Source of the DNA: Circinella umbellata
Taxonomy: Eukaryota; Mucoromycota; Mucoromycetes; Mucorales; Lichtheimiaceae
DNA length: 64,000 nt
Reading direction: 5' to 3'
NCBI GenBank assembly: GCA_025093555.1
Contig: JAIWNF010000055.1
Coordinates: 186,001 to 250,000, forward strand
This document shows, piece after piece, positions 13,263 to 25,548 of the stretch (positions are counted from its first letter, which is position 1; every line of letters starts with the position of its first letter). The translations under genes were made by a program, and so were the position numbers. The notes beneath the pieces are model-generated. The model searched no databases. It worked only from the letters and a program-made list of their open reading frames with translations, and was not told where the DNA came from.

Positions 13263-14774
13263 CAGTACCTGATCTAATATTTGCCACTACATTAAGAAGT
13301 TCACCATTCGAAGTATCTTCATCAACAGACCAAACCATTGCTCCACCAAGTCCTTGACATAATGCATAATTAATTTTGATACTCATCGATTGTGGGTCAT
13401 CATATGAAATAAATGTCTTGTCAGTTGGATTAAATAACCAAGGCGTTTGAGTAATATTATCCCAATTTCTAACCCAAGGAGCTCCTGCTGTTGTTGGAGT
13501 TGTTAAAACACCTTGTGATCTTAAATTACCATAACGCCATACGCCAGATAATCCTCCAGGATCTTGGCTACAGTATGGATCTTGCCAATATCCATCATAG
13601 GAATCACCGTGAGGAGCATTTCCAGCTATTTGAGACTGATATTGAGAAATTGATTGAGTCATATCCACAGTAGCCGCTACAAAATAATAAATTTATTTAC
13701 TTTTTAGTAATGGAAAAAAAAGAGGGGGAGGGGTAAAAGGTTAAAATCTTACTTGCTGAGCGACCATAAAAAGCAACTCCTGGTACTAGTTTACTCTTAT
13801 CAGCTTTTGCATTAATCCAACCTTGAATAGCAGAAACAAAACTATCGGCATCACCGTGACCAGGTTCAAAATTGAAAGGTGCATTTGGACCTGTTGTACT
13901 ATTCCAAGCTCCATTAATATCGTAAGTCATTAAAGTAATTCTATCCACAATATCAGAAAAAGCAGAAACATCTGTCATATATCCAGAAGGTGTGACAAAT
14001 GGACGCACGTGAGCTGCAAATGAAATTTCCTTCTTAGAAGATCCTTGAATACCATCTAATGCTTGACGAAGTTCCTTGAGAAGCTGAAGAAAATTATTTG
14101 CATCATTGGCTACATCAAAGGTATTGCAACCAGCACCTTGACGACCAGGATATTCCCAGTCTTTTATACGTATTTAAATTAATATTAATTATTGTCAACT
14201 TACTATATAATTGCAAGGGTCTCAACGCCCACCATATGTGTTTTTTTTTCTTTTTGTTATTATTCCAAGTATTTACCAATATCAACACCATCTGTACCAT
14301 ACTTGTTAATTTGATCGACATTCCATTTAATAAAATTTTTTCGTTGTATGAGATCCGCTGCCATGGAACTAAACGTCAAACAACCTGACCACCCACCGAC
14401 AGATATCAAGACTTTGGTATTGCTTGCGTGAGCAGCCTTAACTAATCCAGGCAATTGATTATCAACTTGGGATGAATCTGTCCATTCAGGTGTATCTCCT
14501 TTGATAAGTATAGCAAATGCATAATGAATATGTGTATATTTGGAAAAGTCAATATTGGAAGCTGGCCAGCGTGCATACAGCCCTAAAATATATATATTAT
14601 ATTTATTATTAAATTATTATGTTTTACAGTTCATGATAGTTACCAAGACAACAAAAGTATAATTATAAACTACTTACAATTAGGAAAGTAACCAATAATG
14701 GATTTTTCTGCAAGCACATAGGCAGATAACATAATAGTACTGAATAAAGTAATAATGATAGGTTTGAAGAGCAT
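13105..14774 (-). CDS. GH18 chitinase, secreted
   Basis: Endo-acting chitin hydrolase of family 18, probably for wall remodelling or nutrition. The start ATG at 14772-14774 opens a signal peptide (MLFKPIIITLFSTIMLSAYV). Downstream are SIIGYFPNWLYARWPASNID, KVLISVGGWSGCLTFSS and the catalytic DGVDIDWEYPG motif (D-x-x-D-x-D-x-E), split by an intron at about 14150-14275. Then come ITLMTYDINGAWNSTTGPNA, VPGVAFYGRSA and GLGGAMVWSVDEDTSNGEL. A final mini-exon gives GSCAA with TAA at 13105, reached from a donor after NIRSG. No carbohydrate-binding module is visible. The last intron contains a long AT dinucleotide repeat. Confidence 0.92.
13221..13259. repeat. (AT)n microsatellite in the last chitinase intron
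   Basis: About 19 uninterrupted AT units lie 3' of a CT-rich stretch, inside the intron before the terminal mini-exon of the chitinase. Length variation here could affect splicing of that exon, but this is speculation. Confidence 0.85.
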
Positions 14775-17614
14775 TGTAGTAGTGGATAATAAAGAAGAAG
14801 AGATTGATGTTTGTTGTAAGTGTAAAAGTATGTTGTAATTGTTATTTTATTTTTTTTGAAAGCTAAATTCTGGCGCCTTTTTATATTCAAAAAAAAAAAA
14901 CCGCCCGCTAAACATGTTCTTGTTTTAATCATGCGCAATTCCACCTAACGCTCTATGTATATACATACTTTCTTCTTTTCTTTTGTTAGAGAATGAATAA
15001 GACTTATTTAGTTTTTTTTTTTTACGATCTCCAGCTGATAATAATTATTTTTTTGTTTTAATGGTAGTAATGTGATCTTATTTTACGTAGATATTAATAG
15101 CAGAAGATATTTAATAGTAAATCACAAAGAAGTTACTACATAGAGGACCCTTATCATGTTTTTGAATGATGTTAGCGCGTGATAGCCATGCTGCTTCTTG
15201 TATGATTTTCAAAAACAAATTAACTATCGAAAAAAAAGAAAATGAACAACGAACGTTTGATACATAGAAATCCTTACCAGTGTAAAAAAAAAATAATAAT
15301 TGTCAGTATATGATTTATTGATCTAAAATAAATGTAGCATATACATAAGTCTTAATAGATTAACTGGACTATTATATAATATACTCTATTCGTCAATAGA
15401 ATGATCATTGTTTGTCTAATAGCATTATATCATCAAGTTTCTTTTCAATCTATAAGACTTGACTTTATATTTTACAATGCTGATAACTAGATTAGGAAAT
15501 GTTACCGAGGTATAAACGACAAAACAGCGGTTATATGAATCACGTATACAAAGAACGCTTCTGTTTTTTCTTTTTCTCTATAATAATATATGTCATGTTT
15601 TAAATCATATGGATTTATTTGAACCCTTAAAATCAAAAGACCCTTCTTTTCAAGAAAAAAAAAGGACCCTTATAAGAAATATTGTTAAAATTGATTACGT
15701 ATTAATAATCTCACTACGTACGTAGTTTATTATCATTAATTGCTTACTAATAAATATGCACATTGTAAAAAGAATTGGTTTTTCTATTTACAAACAAAAA
15801 AACAACAACAAATTTTCTGTAAAAAAAAAAAGAAATACTAATAACTAAATGCAGAAATTTCTTTTGCAGTTAATCATTCAATTAGTTGTTGATATATTCT
15901 TTCTGATGAAATAAACTACTAGTAACAAAACAAAGAAAAATTGATACTAGTAACAAAAACAAAAACAAAACAAAAAGTACAGGGTCCTTCAATATGCATG
16001 TTTTGTATTACAATAAATAAATCATCATTAATAAACAAATGACATAAAAATAAGAAGATAAACATTGATGATAACCACATGGAGAAAGTAGTTGAATGTT
16101 GTTGTTTATATATGACAAAGTAAACTATTTACAATACTACGAAAATATAGAATGTGATGATGTTGTGTTCGTGAGAAAAAAAAAGTATACAGTTATTATT
16201 GAACCCTGACTTTCTTGTCATCTTTCTTTCTTAAAAACAAGTGACTTTTTCTTTCATAATTGGTTACGTATAGGTAATTGAACTATAAGTTTGAGGAAAT
16301 TATATATAGTTTTCTCTATCTGATATTAAATTTGAAAAAAAAAATAGATATACGTACACTATGACAAGATTATTATATGTTATGTACGTATCCACTATTA
16401 AAAATCGGAGCTTAATTGTTATAGATATAATGATAATTAATAATCTATGTATAATCTGCTTGTCATAATCATTTATGTACATAAGCTTTTGGCCAGCTTT
16501 AATCGCTTGTCTTCCTACTAAAATATTGAAATGGTTATGCTAAATGATTATGTATATATACAAAGAAGTATATACGTTATATAGACAAAAACTAATATAG
16601 TATATACGTACGAAGCGAGGATAAAAAATAAAGGGTGGGTATATAAATTACAATAAAGTCATCTCCACCTTTATTCAAATAACCAAATACATAATTCAAA
16701 GAAGAGTTGTGATTAGTTTCATTTGTTTTTTACTTAAGAATCATATCATAGGTGTAGATGATTTTTTTTTTATTTTTGGTTCTTTTTAATCATGACTCAT
16801 TATAATATGAAATTACAACCGGATGTTTCCCGGCAATAAAAAATTGACAACCAATTCAGTCAAGTTCTCACGATCTCATTTTGACTAAGCAAATCATAAG
16901 TAAAATTATAATAATCCCCGAATAAAAAATATAAAGAATTTATTTGAAGTAGAGATTAATTATTGATAATAATCAAAAGGAAAAATAAAAAATGAAACCG
17001 CATTTGTAATGTTTATATATATTAAGGCGGCGCGAAACAATAGAATATTGAAGAAAACCATTAAAAAATGCATAATAAAACTATTATACTTTTAGTAACT
17101 TGTTTTATAACCTTTTTATGATTGAATTTTATGCATTGAATTAAAGGTAAAAAGAATATTTTATGATCTTGTGTCAGGTTCAAATGGATTAAACTATTAT
17201 CCAGACAAAACTTTAATTTATTTGTAACACAACCTTTGTTAAAAACAAATGTTAATTCACACAATATTTCATAACAAATAACAATGATAATAATAAGAAG
17301 AAGAAAGGGGTATATATAAATACGTAGTTATATGGTTTACTAATGATATATTTAATAGATAGTTATATTATGAACAATCGATTTTATATACTAAACTATT
17401 CACATTATTAGTACTAGTATTTTAATATTATCATCATCACTGCGATTGATGTTAAAACAATACATATTTGATTTAGATCCCGCTCCGAAGCTTATATAAA
17501 ATAAAAATTCCTCCCCACACACACACACACACACACACACAAGTTTACAATCTCACCGAGACTTCGGACATTGTTCTTCTCTCTTTCTTTTATCATTATT
17601 ATTGTTTAAAAACT
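14775..17614. other. Intergenic region between chitinase and GGT copy 2
   Basis: A 2.8 kb AT-rich spacer between two divergently transcribed genes. It contains several TACGTA words (about 15714, 16265, 16351, 16385 and 16603). Upstream of GGT copy 2 there is a CA repeat and a TATATAAA box at 17493-17500, about 115 bp before its ATG. No coding frame with splice support was found. Confidence 0.5.
17516..17541. repeat. (CA)n microsatellite in GGT copy 2 leader
   Basis: About 13 CA units lie between the TATA-like box and the start codon of the second GGT gene, so probably in its 5' UTR or core promoter. Confidence 0.8.
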
Positions 17615-20212
17615 ATGGTTGTAGATTCTTTACCTTTTATTTCTCGTCGTTCCGCTGTATATGGAACTCATGGAATGGTTGCAAGCGCGTATGTAATTTT
17701 AAAAGTGAATTTTGTTTATTTGCTTTTATTTGTTTATTTATAAAAAAAAAAGCTGTTTAATAATGAACTATTATGAAAAATAATTTATTAGACAACCATT
17801 AGCAACTCAAGCTGGTATTGACATTCTTAAAAAAGGAGGAAATGCAGCTGTAAGTAGTTTAAAATCTTGTTGAATTATCAGAAAAAGAAGAAAAAAAGGC
17901 TAATTATTTTTGCATAATAGGATGCAGCTGTTGCTGTTGGTAAGTTAAAATAAGTAAATAAATAAATAATGCATCATTTTATATTCAATGAATATTTCTT
18001 TTTTTTTTTATAGCCGCTGCCCTGAATGTAACAGGTAAAAAACAAAATATATTTCTTATATATATTCTCCATTCCACCTTTTTTTTCTCTTTACATTCTA
18101 ATTTTCTTAATGTTATTATAGAACCTGCATCTACTGGTATTGGTGGTGATGCATTCTGTTTGTATTATGATTCCAAAACTCGTAATGTTCGTGGTTTGAA
18201 TGGTTCTGGAAGGTAAATTATGACCAAAAAAACAACTCTTAAGGAAAAAAAAAACAGAAGACTAAATATATTTATTATAGAACACCTGCTGCGTTAACTA
18301 TTGAATATCTTCGTGAAAAAGCTGAGATTAAAGGTGCATCTCTTCCTAATTTTAGTATCCATGCTGCTACTGTTCCTGGTGCAGCTGCTGCTTGGGTAGA
18401 TACTGTTGAAAAATTTGGTTCAGGCAAATTAGACTTAGCTACTATCTTGCAACCAGCTATTGAATTGGCTGAAGAAGGGTAAATATATAAATATATACGT
18501 CATATTAATTCATATATTAATTAAGTAATCATTGATTATAAAAAAAAGGTTTCCTGTATCAACTATTTCATCATACCAGGTATATTTCTTGATAAAAGAG
18601 CAGATAGAAAAAAACAAAAAGATTATTAACTTTATTTTAATATAATGATAGTGGAACGAAGAAGAAACTTTATTGAAACAGTCAAATCCTACTAAAGAAA
18701 ACTTTCTTATCGATGGTGAACATGCACCTGCAGAAGGAGAAATCATTCAATTAGTTAATCTTGCAAAGTAAAGTACAATATGAATCAACCAAAAAGAAAA
18801 ATCAAGTGGATTTATTTATTTATATTACGTTTAATTAGGACTTTTAAAACTCTTGCTGCAGAAGGTAAAGATGGATTTTATAAAGGTCGTATTGCTGATG
18901 CTATTATTGATGCTGTTAAATCAAGAGGAGGTTTAATGACACATGAAGATCTTTCTTCACATACATCTGAAATGGTTGAACCTATTTCTCTTGATTATCA
19001 TGATTGGACTGTATGGGAAATTCCACCTAATGGTCAAGGTATTACTGCCTTAATTGCTCTTGGTATCATTCGTGCTTTGGAAGAACAACATGATTTAGAT
19101 CTCACCAAATTTGAACAGAACTCAGCAGAATACTTACATATTGTTATTGAAGCATTACGTTTGGCATTTGCTGATACTCGTTATTATGTGACTGATCCTA
19201 AAGTATTACCTTGTCCAACTGAAAAATTGTTGAGCAAAGAATATTTATCTGAACGTGCTAAATTAATTGATCTTAAAAAGAGAAACAATGATGTTCAAAA
19301 AGGTTACCCAGAAGAAACTAGTAATACTGTATACTTTTCTGTTGTTGATGGCGAAGGCAATGCTTGTAGTTTTATTGTAAGTAATTATATAAACAAACAA
19401 ACAGAAGTACACTTACTAATCATACCTCTTCGTTATAACATAATCCAATAGAACTCCAATTTCATGCACTTTGGTGTAAGTTCATATTAGAAACAGGTTA
19501 TTAGAATGTTTATAAAAACTAAATAATTCAATTTTTTATTTATTATAGACTCATATCATTCCAGAAGGTTGTGGATTTACTCTTCATAATCGTGGTTGTA
19601 ACTTTGTTCTTATAGAAGATCATCCCAACTGTATTGGTCCTAGCAAGAGACCCTATCATACGATTATTCCCTCCATGATCACACGTAAAACACCTGCTGG
19701 TGATCATGATCTTGAAGCATGTTTTGGTGGTAATGTATAATATATATTATTTACTTTTTAGCTAAAATAAGCAATTCCAATGAGGAAGAGAGTAGAAAAA
19801 GCTAGTCTAACATTTCATAACAATGGGTTTAGTTATGGGTGCATTCATGCAACCTCAAGGTCAAGTTCAAGTTATCATGAACATGTTACACTACTACGCT
19901 AATCCTCAACATGCTCTCGATCTTCCAAGAATTTGTATTGCTCCTCCTAAACCTGGCGCTGATGTAGCATCTGCTGCTTATGGTTTTACTGATGTATCCA
20001 ATTCTGTTGTATATGTTGAAGAAGGTATTCAACCCGAAACTATTGAACAATTAGAAGCTAAAGGTCATACATGTTACGCTATTGCCGGTCATGGTCGTTC
20101 AATGTTTGGTCGTGGTCAAGTTATTCGTTCAAAGAAGGATAAACGTACTGGTAAATTCATTCTTGGCGCTGGTAGTGATTCTCGTGGTGATGGTCAAGCT
20201 GCAGGCTGGTAA
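17615..20212 (+). CDS. Gamma-glutamyltranspeptidase-like protein, copy 2 (12 exons)
   Basis: Same family and likely reaction as copy 1. Exons: 17615-17688, 17792-17849, 17921-17939, 18014-18034, 18122-18212, 18281-18478, 18549-18579, 18652-18767, 18839-19376, 19452-19475, 19549-19729, 19833-20212. The sum is 1731 nt, 576 aa in frame. N-terminal motifs are [20 protein letters not shown] and [17 protein letters not shown]. The predicted catalytic threonine lies in [17 protein letters not shown], followed by [35 protein letters not shown] and the C-terminal [13 protein letters not shown]. Use of donor G|GTAATG and acceptor TTTAG around 19730-19832 restores the conserved GVMG. No signal peptide is seen. 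It is oriented opposite to copy 1 about 14 kb away; the three tiny exons (19, 21 and 24 nt) have the same lengths in both copies. Confidence 0.93.
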
Positions 20213-20463
20213 AAAGAGAAGAATACAAGAATAACAACCACAATCATAATAATGTAATAACACCACAAACCCAAACCTTATATGTTGATAATGAATAATA
20301 ATAATAAAGATAATAATAATAATAATAATCAAAAACAAGAATAGTTTTTTTTTTGAAGCAAGGATAACAAACAGAACAACTGGTGTTTTTATTTTGTGTG
20401 TGTGTGTGTACAGGTTGAGAATAATAGGTGAAGAATAGTAGAGATGATCGATTAAGATTCCAC

Positions 20464-21438
20464 TTATTTTTTCTATATATAAAAGCAATAAGAAACATGT
20501 ATTAGTCAATATATTCTCCTTTTCTTTATGACTTTTATCATAATACATTACCTTGTTAGCTTCTTCCTCAGCCTTGTCACGGGCACGCTTTTCACGAGCA
20601 CCGAGAGTACGGGCTTCGGAGCGAGCATAACGAAGCTTCTTGAAAGCGTTGACAGACTTTTCTTCAGCAGTGATAGCACGAGCTTCAGGAGCAGCAGCAA
20701 CTTGTTCAATGGGAAGAAGACCACCACGGAGTTGAACAGCAGAAGCAACTTCAGCAGCCTAAAAAGAGAAAAAAAACCATAAAAAGTAAATAAATCCATC
20801 TTTTTTTCTTATTTTCCAAACCCCCCATGATTCCTTTGACAACAATATATTAAATATAATAAATTACCTCAGAGTCACCAGCCTTGGGCTTACCAGCCTT
20901 ACGGGGGAAGACAATAAGCTTAGCCTTGTAAGCCTTTAAACGTTGAACGTTCAATTCCAAGGATTCTTGGGAATGGTTGCGGCGACGATGGTCAACAGCA
21001 ATACCAACAGTACGAGCGACCTTCTTGTTAATGCCAGCTTCCTATAAAATTCCCATTATTTTTTTTCATATTAATTTCCCATATAATAGATGTATATACA
21101 TAATAAATGATATTATTCTTCTCCGTTCATTTAGTCTCACTTTAGTTGCTCAAATTGTTATTTTTTTTCTTTTTAAAAATTAAAAACATTACCTTGAGTT
21201 CTTCCAAGGTGAAACCACGACCAGCACGCAACTTCATGTTGTAACGTTGAGTAGGGCAACGAACGGCAGGACGCAAAAGACCATCAACGGGTCTAGGGGC
21301 AATGCGAGCAGCCTTTTGGATACGTGCGACTCTTCTGGATTTCTTACGACCGGGTTGATCGAACCAAGTCTTAACGCGACGTTGCCAATCCTTGCGGAAA
21401 TGTTGGTTGGGCAATTGGTTGTTATGCTTCAAAACCAT
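20464..21438 (-). CDS. RPL13: 60S ribosomal protein L13 (eL13)
   Basis: Structural protein of the cytosolic large ribosomal subunit. Exons (minus): 21193-21438, 20868-21041, 20552-20758 and a terminal exon 20464-20472. The sum is 636 nt, 211 aa, matching the usual eukaryotic eL13 length. The start is [20 protein letters not shown]; later segments include [40 protein letters not shown] and [20 protein letters not shown]. The last exon is only 9 nt (two Lys codons plus TAA), reached by splicing from donor AAG|GTAATG to acceptor TATATAG; this produces the expected Lys-rich C-terminus. Without the splice the frame runs on into unrelated sequence. Confidence 0.95.
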
Positions 21439-21444
21439 TGTGAC

Positions 21445-21645
21445 CTAATGATTATATAAAAAAAAATATATATATATATATCCATCAATCCATCCATTCA
21501 ATTATCCATTCATTTATCGATCAAATCTATCCATCTGTCGTTCGTTTCGTAATTTCAAGATAATATTTGTTATCGATTATTCTAATATTCGTCGTCTTTA
21601 GGTTTACATACCGATCACCAATATAGGGAGGGAGAGAAGGATTCT
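21445..21645 (-). promoter_or_regulatory. eL13 5' UTR intron and pyrimidine-rich leader
   Basis: On the minus strand a donor GATCG|GTATGT (intron from 21611) and an acceptor CATTAG (intron end 21445) frame a 167-nt intron in the leader, six bases before the ATG. The upstream exon starts near a run CCTTCTCTCCCTCCC (21625-21640), like a TOP-type start of ribosomal-protein transcripts. This is the usual architecture for ribosomal protein genes; the transcription start is inferred. Confidence 0.55.
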
Positions 21646-21649
21646 TCAG

Positions 21650-22549
21650 ACTGAACAATTAAAAGAAGTGTTCCAGGACCAGCCTTGTACAATTGAAGTT
21701 CCGCTATTTTTTCTGTTCCCATTATAATAATGTATCTTTTTTATGGTTTAATGCAATATTTAGTGTTATGTTTTATTGCGTTTTAAGGGCTGTTTTATTT
21801 GTTTTGTTCTTGTAAAGCAAAAGAAAAAAATACAACGTCAGTTTTTTTTTTTATTATTTAGCAAAAAACAAAAGTGTTTTTAATATACTAATAATAATAT
21901 CCTATTATTTAATAATATAAGTAACTTTTCTGTATTGATTCGCAACTAAATAGTATTTGCTATAACAATTCTTTTTTGAATACATAATTGAAACCATATG
22001 TAGTAAAACGTATTGGTATGTTATTACTATTTTTTTATTAAGTAATCTCGTGTTCTACACCAGATATTCTTATCGTAGTATATGCAGCAACTCCCCCATA
22101 TGATGATGATGATGAGTGGTGATAAACTGTATAGAAATGACTAGTAATCCCTTGGTTATACTTGTAACATATTTTTGTTCGATAATAACACTGGATATCT
22201 ATTTATTCTTTACGGATTATACAATAGTTGAAAAAATAATTATGCGCTTAGATTTTGTTTGATTCAAGTTATTTATTTTTTAGTATTATCATCAGAATTG
22301 TATGTTTTTCATTGACAAAAAAGAAAAGTATATCCTTTTCAATTAATATGAATCAATACAAGTACTCTTGATGAATTATAGAGCGTTGCTAAGAATATTA
22401 AATAGTAGTATTCAGCTGAAAATATGTTTACAACTACAAAATAAAGAATTAATCCTATTCTGGCGATTAATTTGACTCCATAATAAATTCAGACAGTCTG
22501 TAACTTCTTTTGGTCCCTATTATAGTCAAAACACGTATATAGATATAGA
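21650..22549. other. Intergenic, divergent promoter region
   Basis: About 900 bp between the eL13 start (-) and the peptidase gene (+). Apart from AT-rich sequence and a short GAT repeat at 22098-22113 I see no feature. Confidence 0.45.
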
Positions 22550-23519
22550 ATGGGATTTTATTCTCGAATGCGAATGAGCCCGTACTTTTCACCAGCAGTA
22601 AAGGCATTGGCATGGTTTCCAGTAGTAATGTTTTTCGTCGATCACGGTTTTAGCTATGGTACTGTCCATGGTCGCTCCATGCAAGTAAGAAAGCTTTATC
22701 TATAAAACAACAAAATAGATAAATAAATAAAAGCGACGTTTCCTCACCCCCCGCAATCGATTTGATCAAATAATATCAGTTGACAATGTGAAATCATTTA
22801 TTAACAGCCAATATATATAGCCAACTTTTAATCCTGACAGCAATAAAATGTGGCGCGATCGTGTATTATTGAACAAATGGGCTGTTACTGATCATGAATT
22901 TCAACGTGGTGAAGTAGTAACTTTGACGTAAAACATTTTTATTTTATTTTTAGATATTTCTCCTCCACCTCCTAGGTTATCTTTTAATAATTAATATGTA
23001 TATTTTTTCTGTTTGGAATAGTTCTCCAAGTGATCCAAAATGTGTATTGACAAAACGTATTATTGCTCTAGAAGGTGATACTGTTCAACCATTAAAACAT
23101 AATAAAACACCAGGTAAATAGTAGTAAAAATAATAAGAGGTTTTAGATGATAATTTTATTTTATTTTGCATCAAAACACCCTAAACCCAAATATTAATAA
23201 ATTATTATTATATAGTATATGTACCAAAAGGACATTGTTGGATTGAAGGCGATGAAGCATTTCATTCAAGGGATAGTAATACATTTGGAACGGTAAAAAA
23301 AGAATAATAATTTAAACTTAACCAATATGATATTCATATGTGTGAAGGAACATTTTGATTTTAATTGCGGATATATAGGTACCTATGGGATTAATCAAGG
23401 CCAAGGTCACTCATGTTCTATTTCCATTTGACCGTTTTGGTCCAGTAGAAAAGCGACCCATTTCTAAAAGAGTAACAGTAGGATTTATACAACCTGGTCA
23501 AGATGATGATTATTGGTGA
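22550..23519 (+). CDS. Mitochondrial inner membrane peptidase subunit 2-like (S26 signal peptidase)
   Basis: Type I signal peptidase family (IMP2/IMMP2L type), expected to remove sorting peptides of intermembrane-space proteins at the inner mitochondrial membrane. Exons: 22550-22684, 22821-22927, 23022-23113, 23216-23292, 23379-23519, totalling 552 nt and 183 aa. An N-terminal membrane segment (ALAWFPVVMFFVDHG) precedes the catalytic serine in GRSMQPTFNP. The catalytic lysine is in CVLTKRIIALEGDTV, and the GDEAFHSRDSNTFGTVPMGL block matches the family box with conserved GD/DS. It ends QPGQDDDYW. IMP1 is a less likely alternative because of the SMxPTxNP context. It is the last intact host gene before the mobile-element region. 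Confidence 0.88.
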
Positions 23520-24598
23520 AAAGAAAATAAAGAATTTTAGCTTTATATGTACTGTATATATATATATATATAGATTTTTTATGTATCTAATGAATTACGG
23601 GATATACCTATTATAGCGTTTTGGATTGGGTTATTATTGATTAATGTAGTTTTTAGTATATTTGATGATTCACGGATAGATCATGTATACCGGTTTTATG
23701 GATCAAACCGCGATTATTTGGATGGGAACTGAATATTTTTTGTTAAGCATATATATGACTAATTGCGCATTAACTGTGATTCGTTCTCTAATTAATTACT
23801 GGTTATTTCAGTGCCTGTCATTGATAATGAATTTAGACATTTTATTTGTACAGTATCATATTTATTTATTTTGGTAAAAAAAATGTAATCCGTCAATGAA
23901 CGCTTTGTTGGTACTTCGGCTCAAAACAAATAGCTATTAAAAATTGCCAATACCAATATAATAAGTAAGAAACAATTGGAAATTACAAATTATAATATAA
24001 ACGAGGGGATGTCATACCAATATCAGTGGTTCAAACAAACAATAATAATATGGATTGTGCAATACAAAAGATTCAATTCCAAAATATAAAGCTATAGAAA
24101 ATAATAGAGTCTTTTCCATCAATTAATTCCTTTGTTTCCTTTTTGTCCAATATTCCTTTCCCGTCCTTGTGTTACTAGATTGTAAGAGTACTGGTATAAC
24201 AACTGATTTCTTCAATAATGAGGGGATACTGATATTTATACTATTCTAAATAGGGGTTCATGACTACTAAGGGCAACCCCAACAGTGGAGGTATAATCGT
24301 TTCTATTTTAAAATCGTTTTAGCAACCCTGATGATTTTTCTTCAGCAGTGAGTTGCTTTTTTTTTTATATAACCGGTACAGGTTGAATTTTTATTACAAG
24401 GTAGTCACATGTATGGTTGCTTAAATTGTTGGTCGTTCCTACAACAATTCTCTTTGACTCCGCTTCGTCTTCCAATGTGGTACAGGCTCCAAGAGCCGTA
24501 CTTTATTTTCCTTTTTTAAAATATATATAAACTAAATAAAATATAATAATCTCTCTTCTCTTTATACCTTCAAAAGCCGCGCATTCGTGGGATCAACA
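23520..24598. other. Transition zone between host genes and mobile elements
   Basis: About 1.1 kb with no supported gene. A short segment at 24274-24300 (GGGCAACCCCAACAGTGG) resembles the ends of Harbinger-type miniature elements but has no partner that I could find. The last 100 bases before the gag ATG are AT-rich and pyrimidine-rich and may belong to the DIRS terminal region. Confidence 0.4.
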
Positions 24599-25429
24599 AT
24601 GGGGGATAATGGACTCAACTTATCCCAAGAACAACTCAACAATCTCTATAATGAATTTATCAAACGATACACTCAAGAACAAGAAGAGAAACAAAGCCGA
24701 TCCTCACTTCTATTGGAAATCGTTGCTGAGTTGGAAAACACTACTGAACAACAACAAATCGAAAATTTCAAAAGATTCAGAAAAGAATGCAAAAAGTATG
24801 AGTTGGACGAGTGGACAATTCCTGAACGAATCAATAATGAACTTTACAAGAAAACCAGTAAACATAAGACAGAAACGTCTGATATTATCTCAAAAATATA
24901 TGAAATATTAGATACAACCAGATTTCAAGCCAAAGTTGCCGCTGAAATCTATGAACAACTCAAGTATGTATTGGAACAATCAAAAGACTTGGCCGAAGCT
25001 TGAACAATACTATTAAGAACGAATGAACAAAGCAAACGCTTGGCGATCTTTGGAATCATGCAAGCCAAAAATCAAGAAAGAATTGCAAGAAACTATGCTG
25101 TTGATGCCCTCAACATCCCAGCTAGTATCAAACACCAAGTACCTAAAAAAGAAAACTTTAAAACCACCAATACATTTAGTGACGAATTTATGCAAAACCT
25201 CTTAACAGCTCGATTTGAACAAGAACTCCTTCGACAACAATCTAATAACAAAGGAAAAGGATATAATAACTATGGATACCAGGGGAAAAACCAAGGTGGT
25301 TACCGAGGCCGAGGAAGGTCTAATTTTTTTGGGGGCAGGGGTCATGACCACCCCAACAACAACAAGTCGTACAACATCAGTAATTCCCACAACAATCAAA
25401 ACAACAACAACAGTCAGTCGCAACAATAA
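24599..25429 (+). pseudogene. DIRS gag-like ORF with one internal stop
   Basis: The start ATG at 24599 gives MGDNGLNLSQEQLNNLYNEF; the frame is helical and charged and meets TGA at 25001-25003. The same frame then continues to 25429 with AIFGIMQAKNQERIARNYAV and a Gly/Asn/Arg-rich tail (RGRGRSNFFGGRG), as expected for nucleic-acid binding by a gag protein. A single C-to-T change in an Arg codon (CGA) would explain the stop. It probably packages element RNA. Confidence 0.65.
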
Positions 25430-25548
25430 ACTTAAACAATGACCACACCATAAAACAAGATATTGAAACTTCGCACTACAGTATTCCTCTAGATGGCATA
25501 AAACCAGGAGGAAGACTTCAATATTTTTATCAACAATGGAAAAAAATT

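Noticed and set aside
13491..13673. Plus-strand ORF inside the chitinase
   Set aside because: It lies fully within a conserved GH18 exon on the other strand.
24590..25430. Minus-strand frames opposite the DIRS gag and overlapping plus frames
   Set aside because: They are shadows of the Asn/Gly/Arg-rich gag sequence, with no known motif or splice support.
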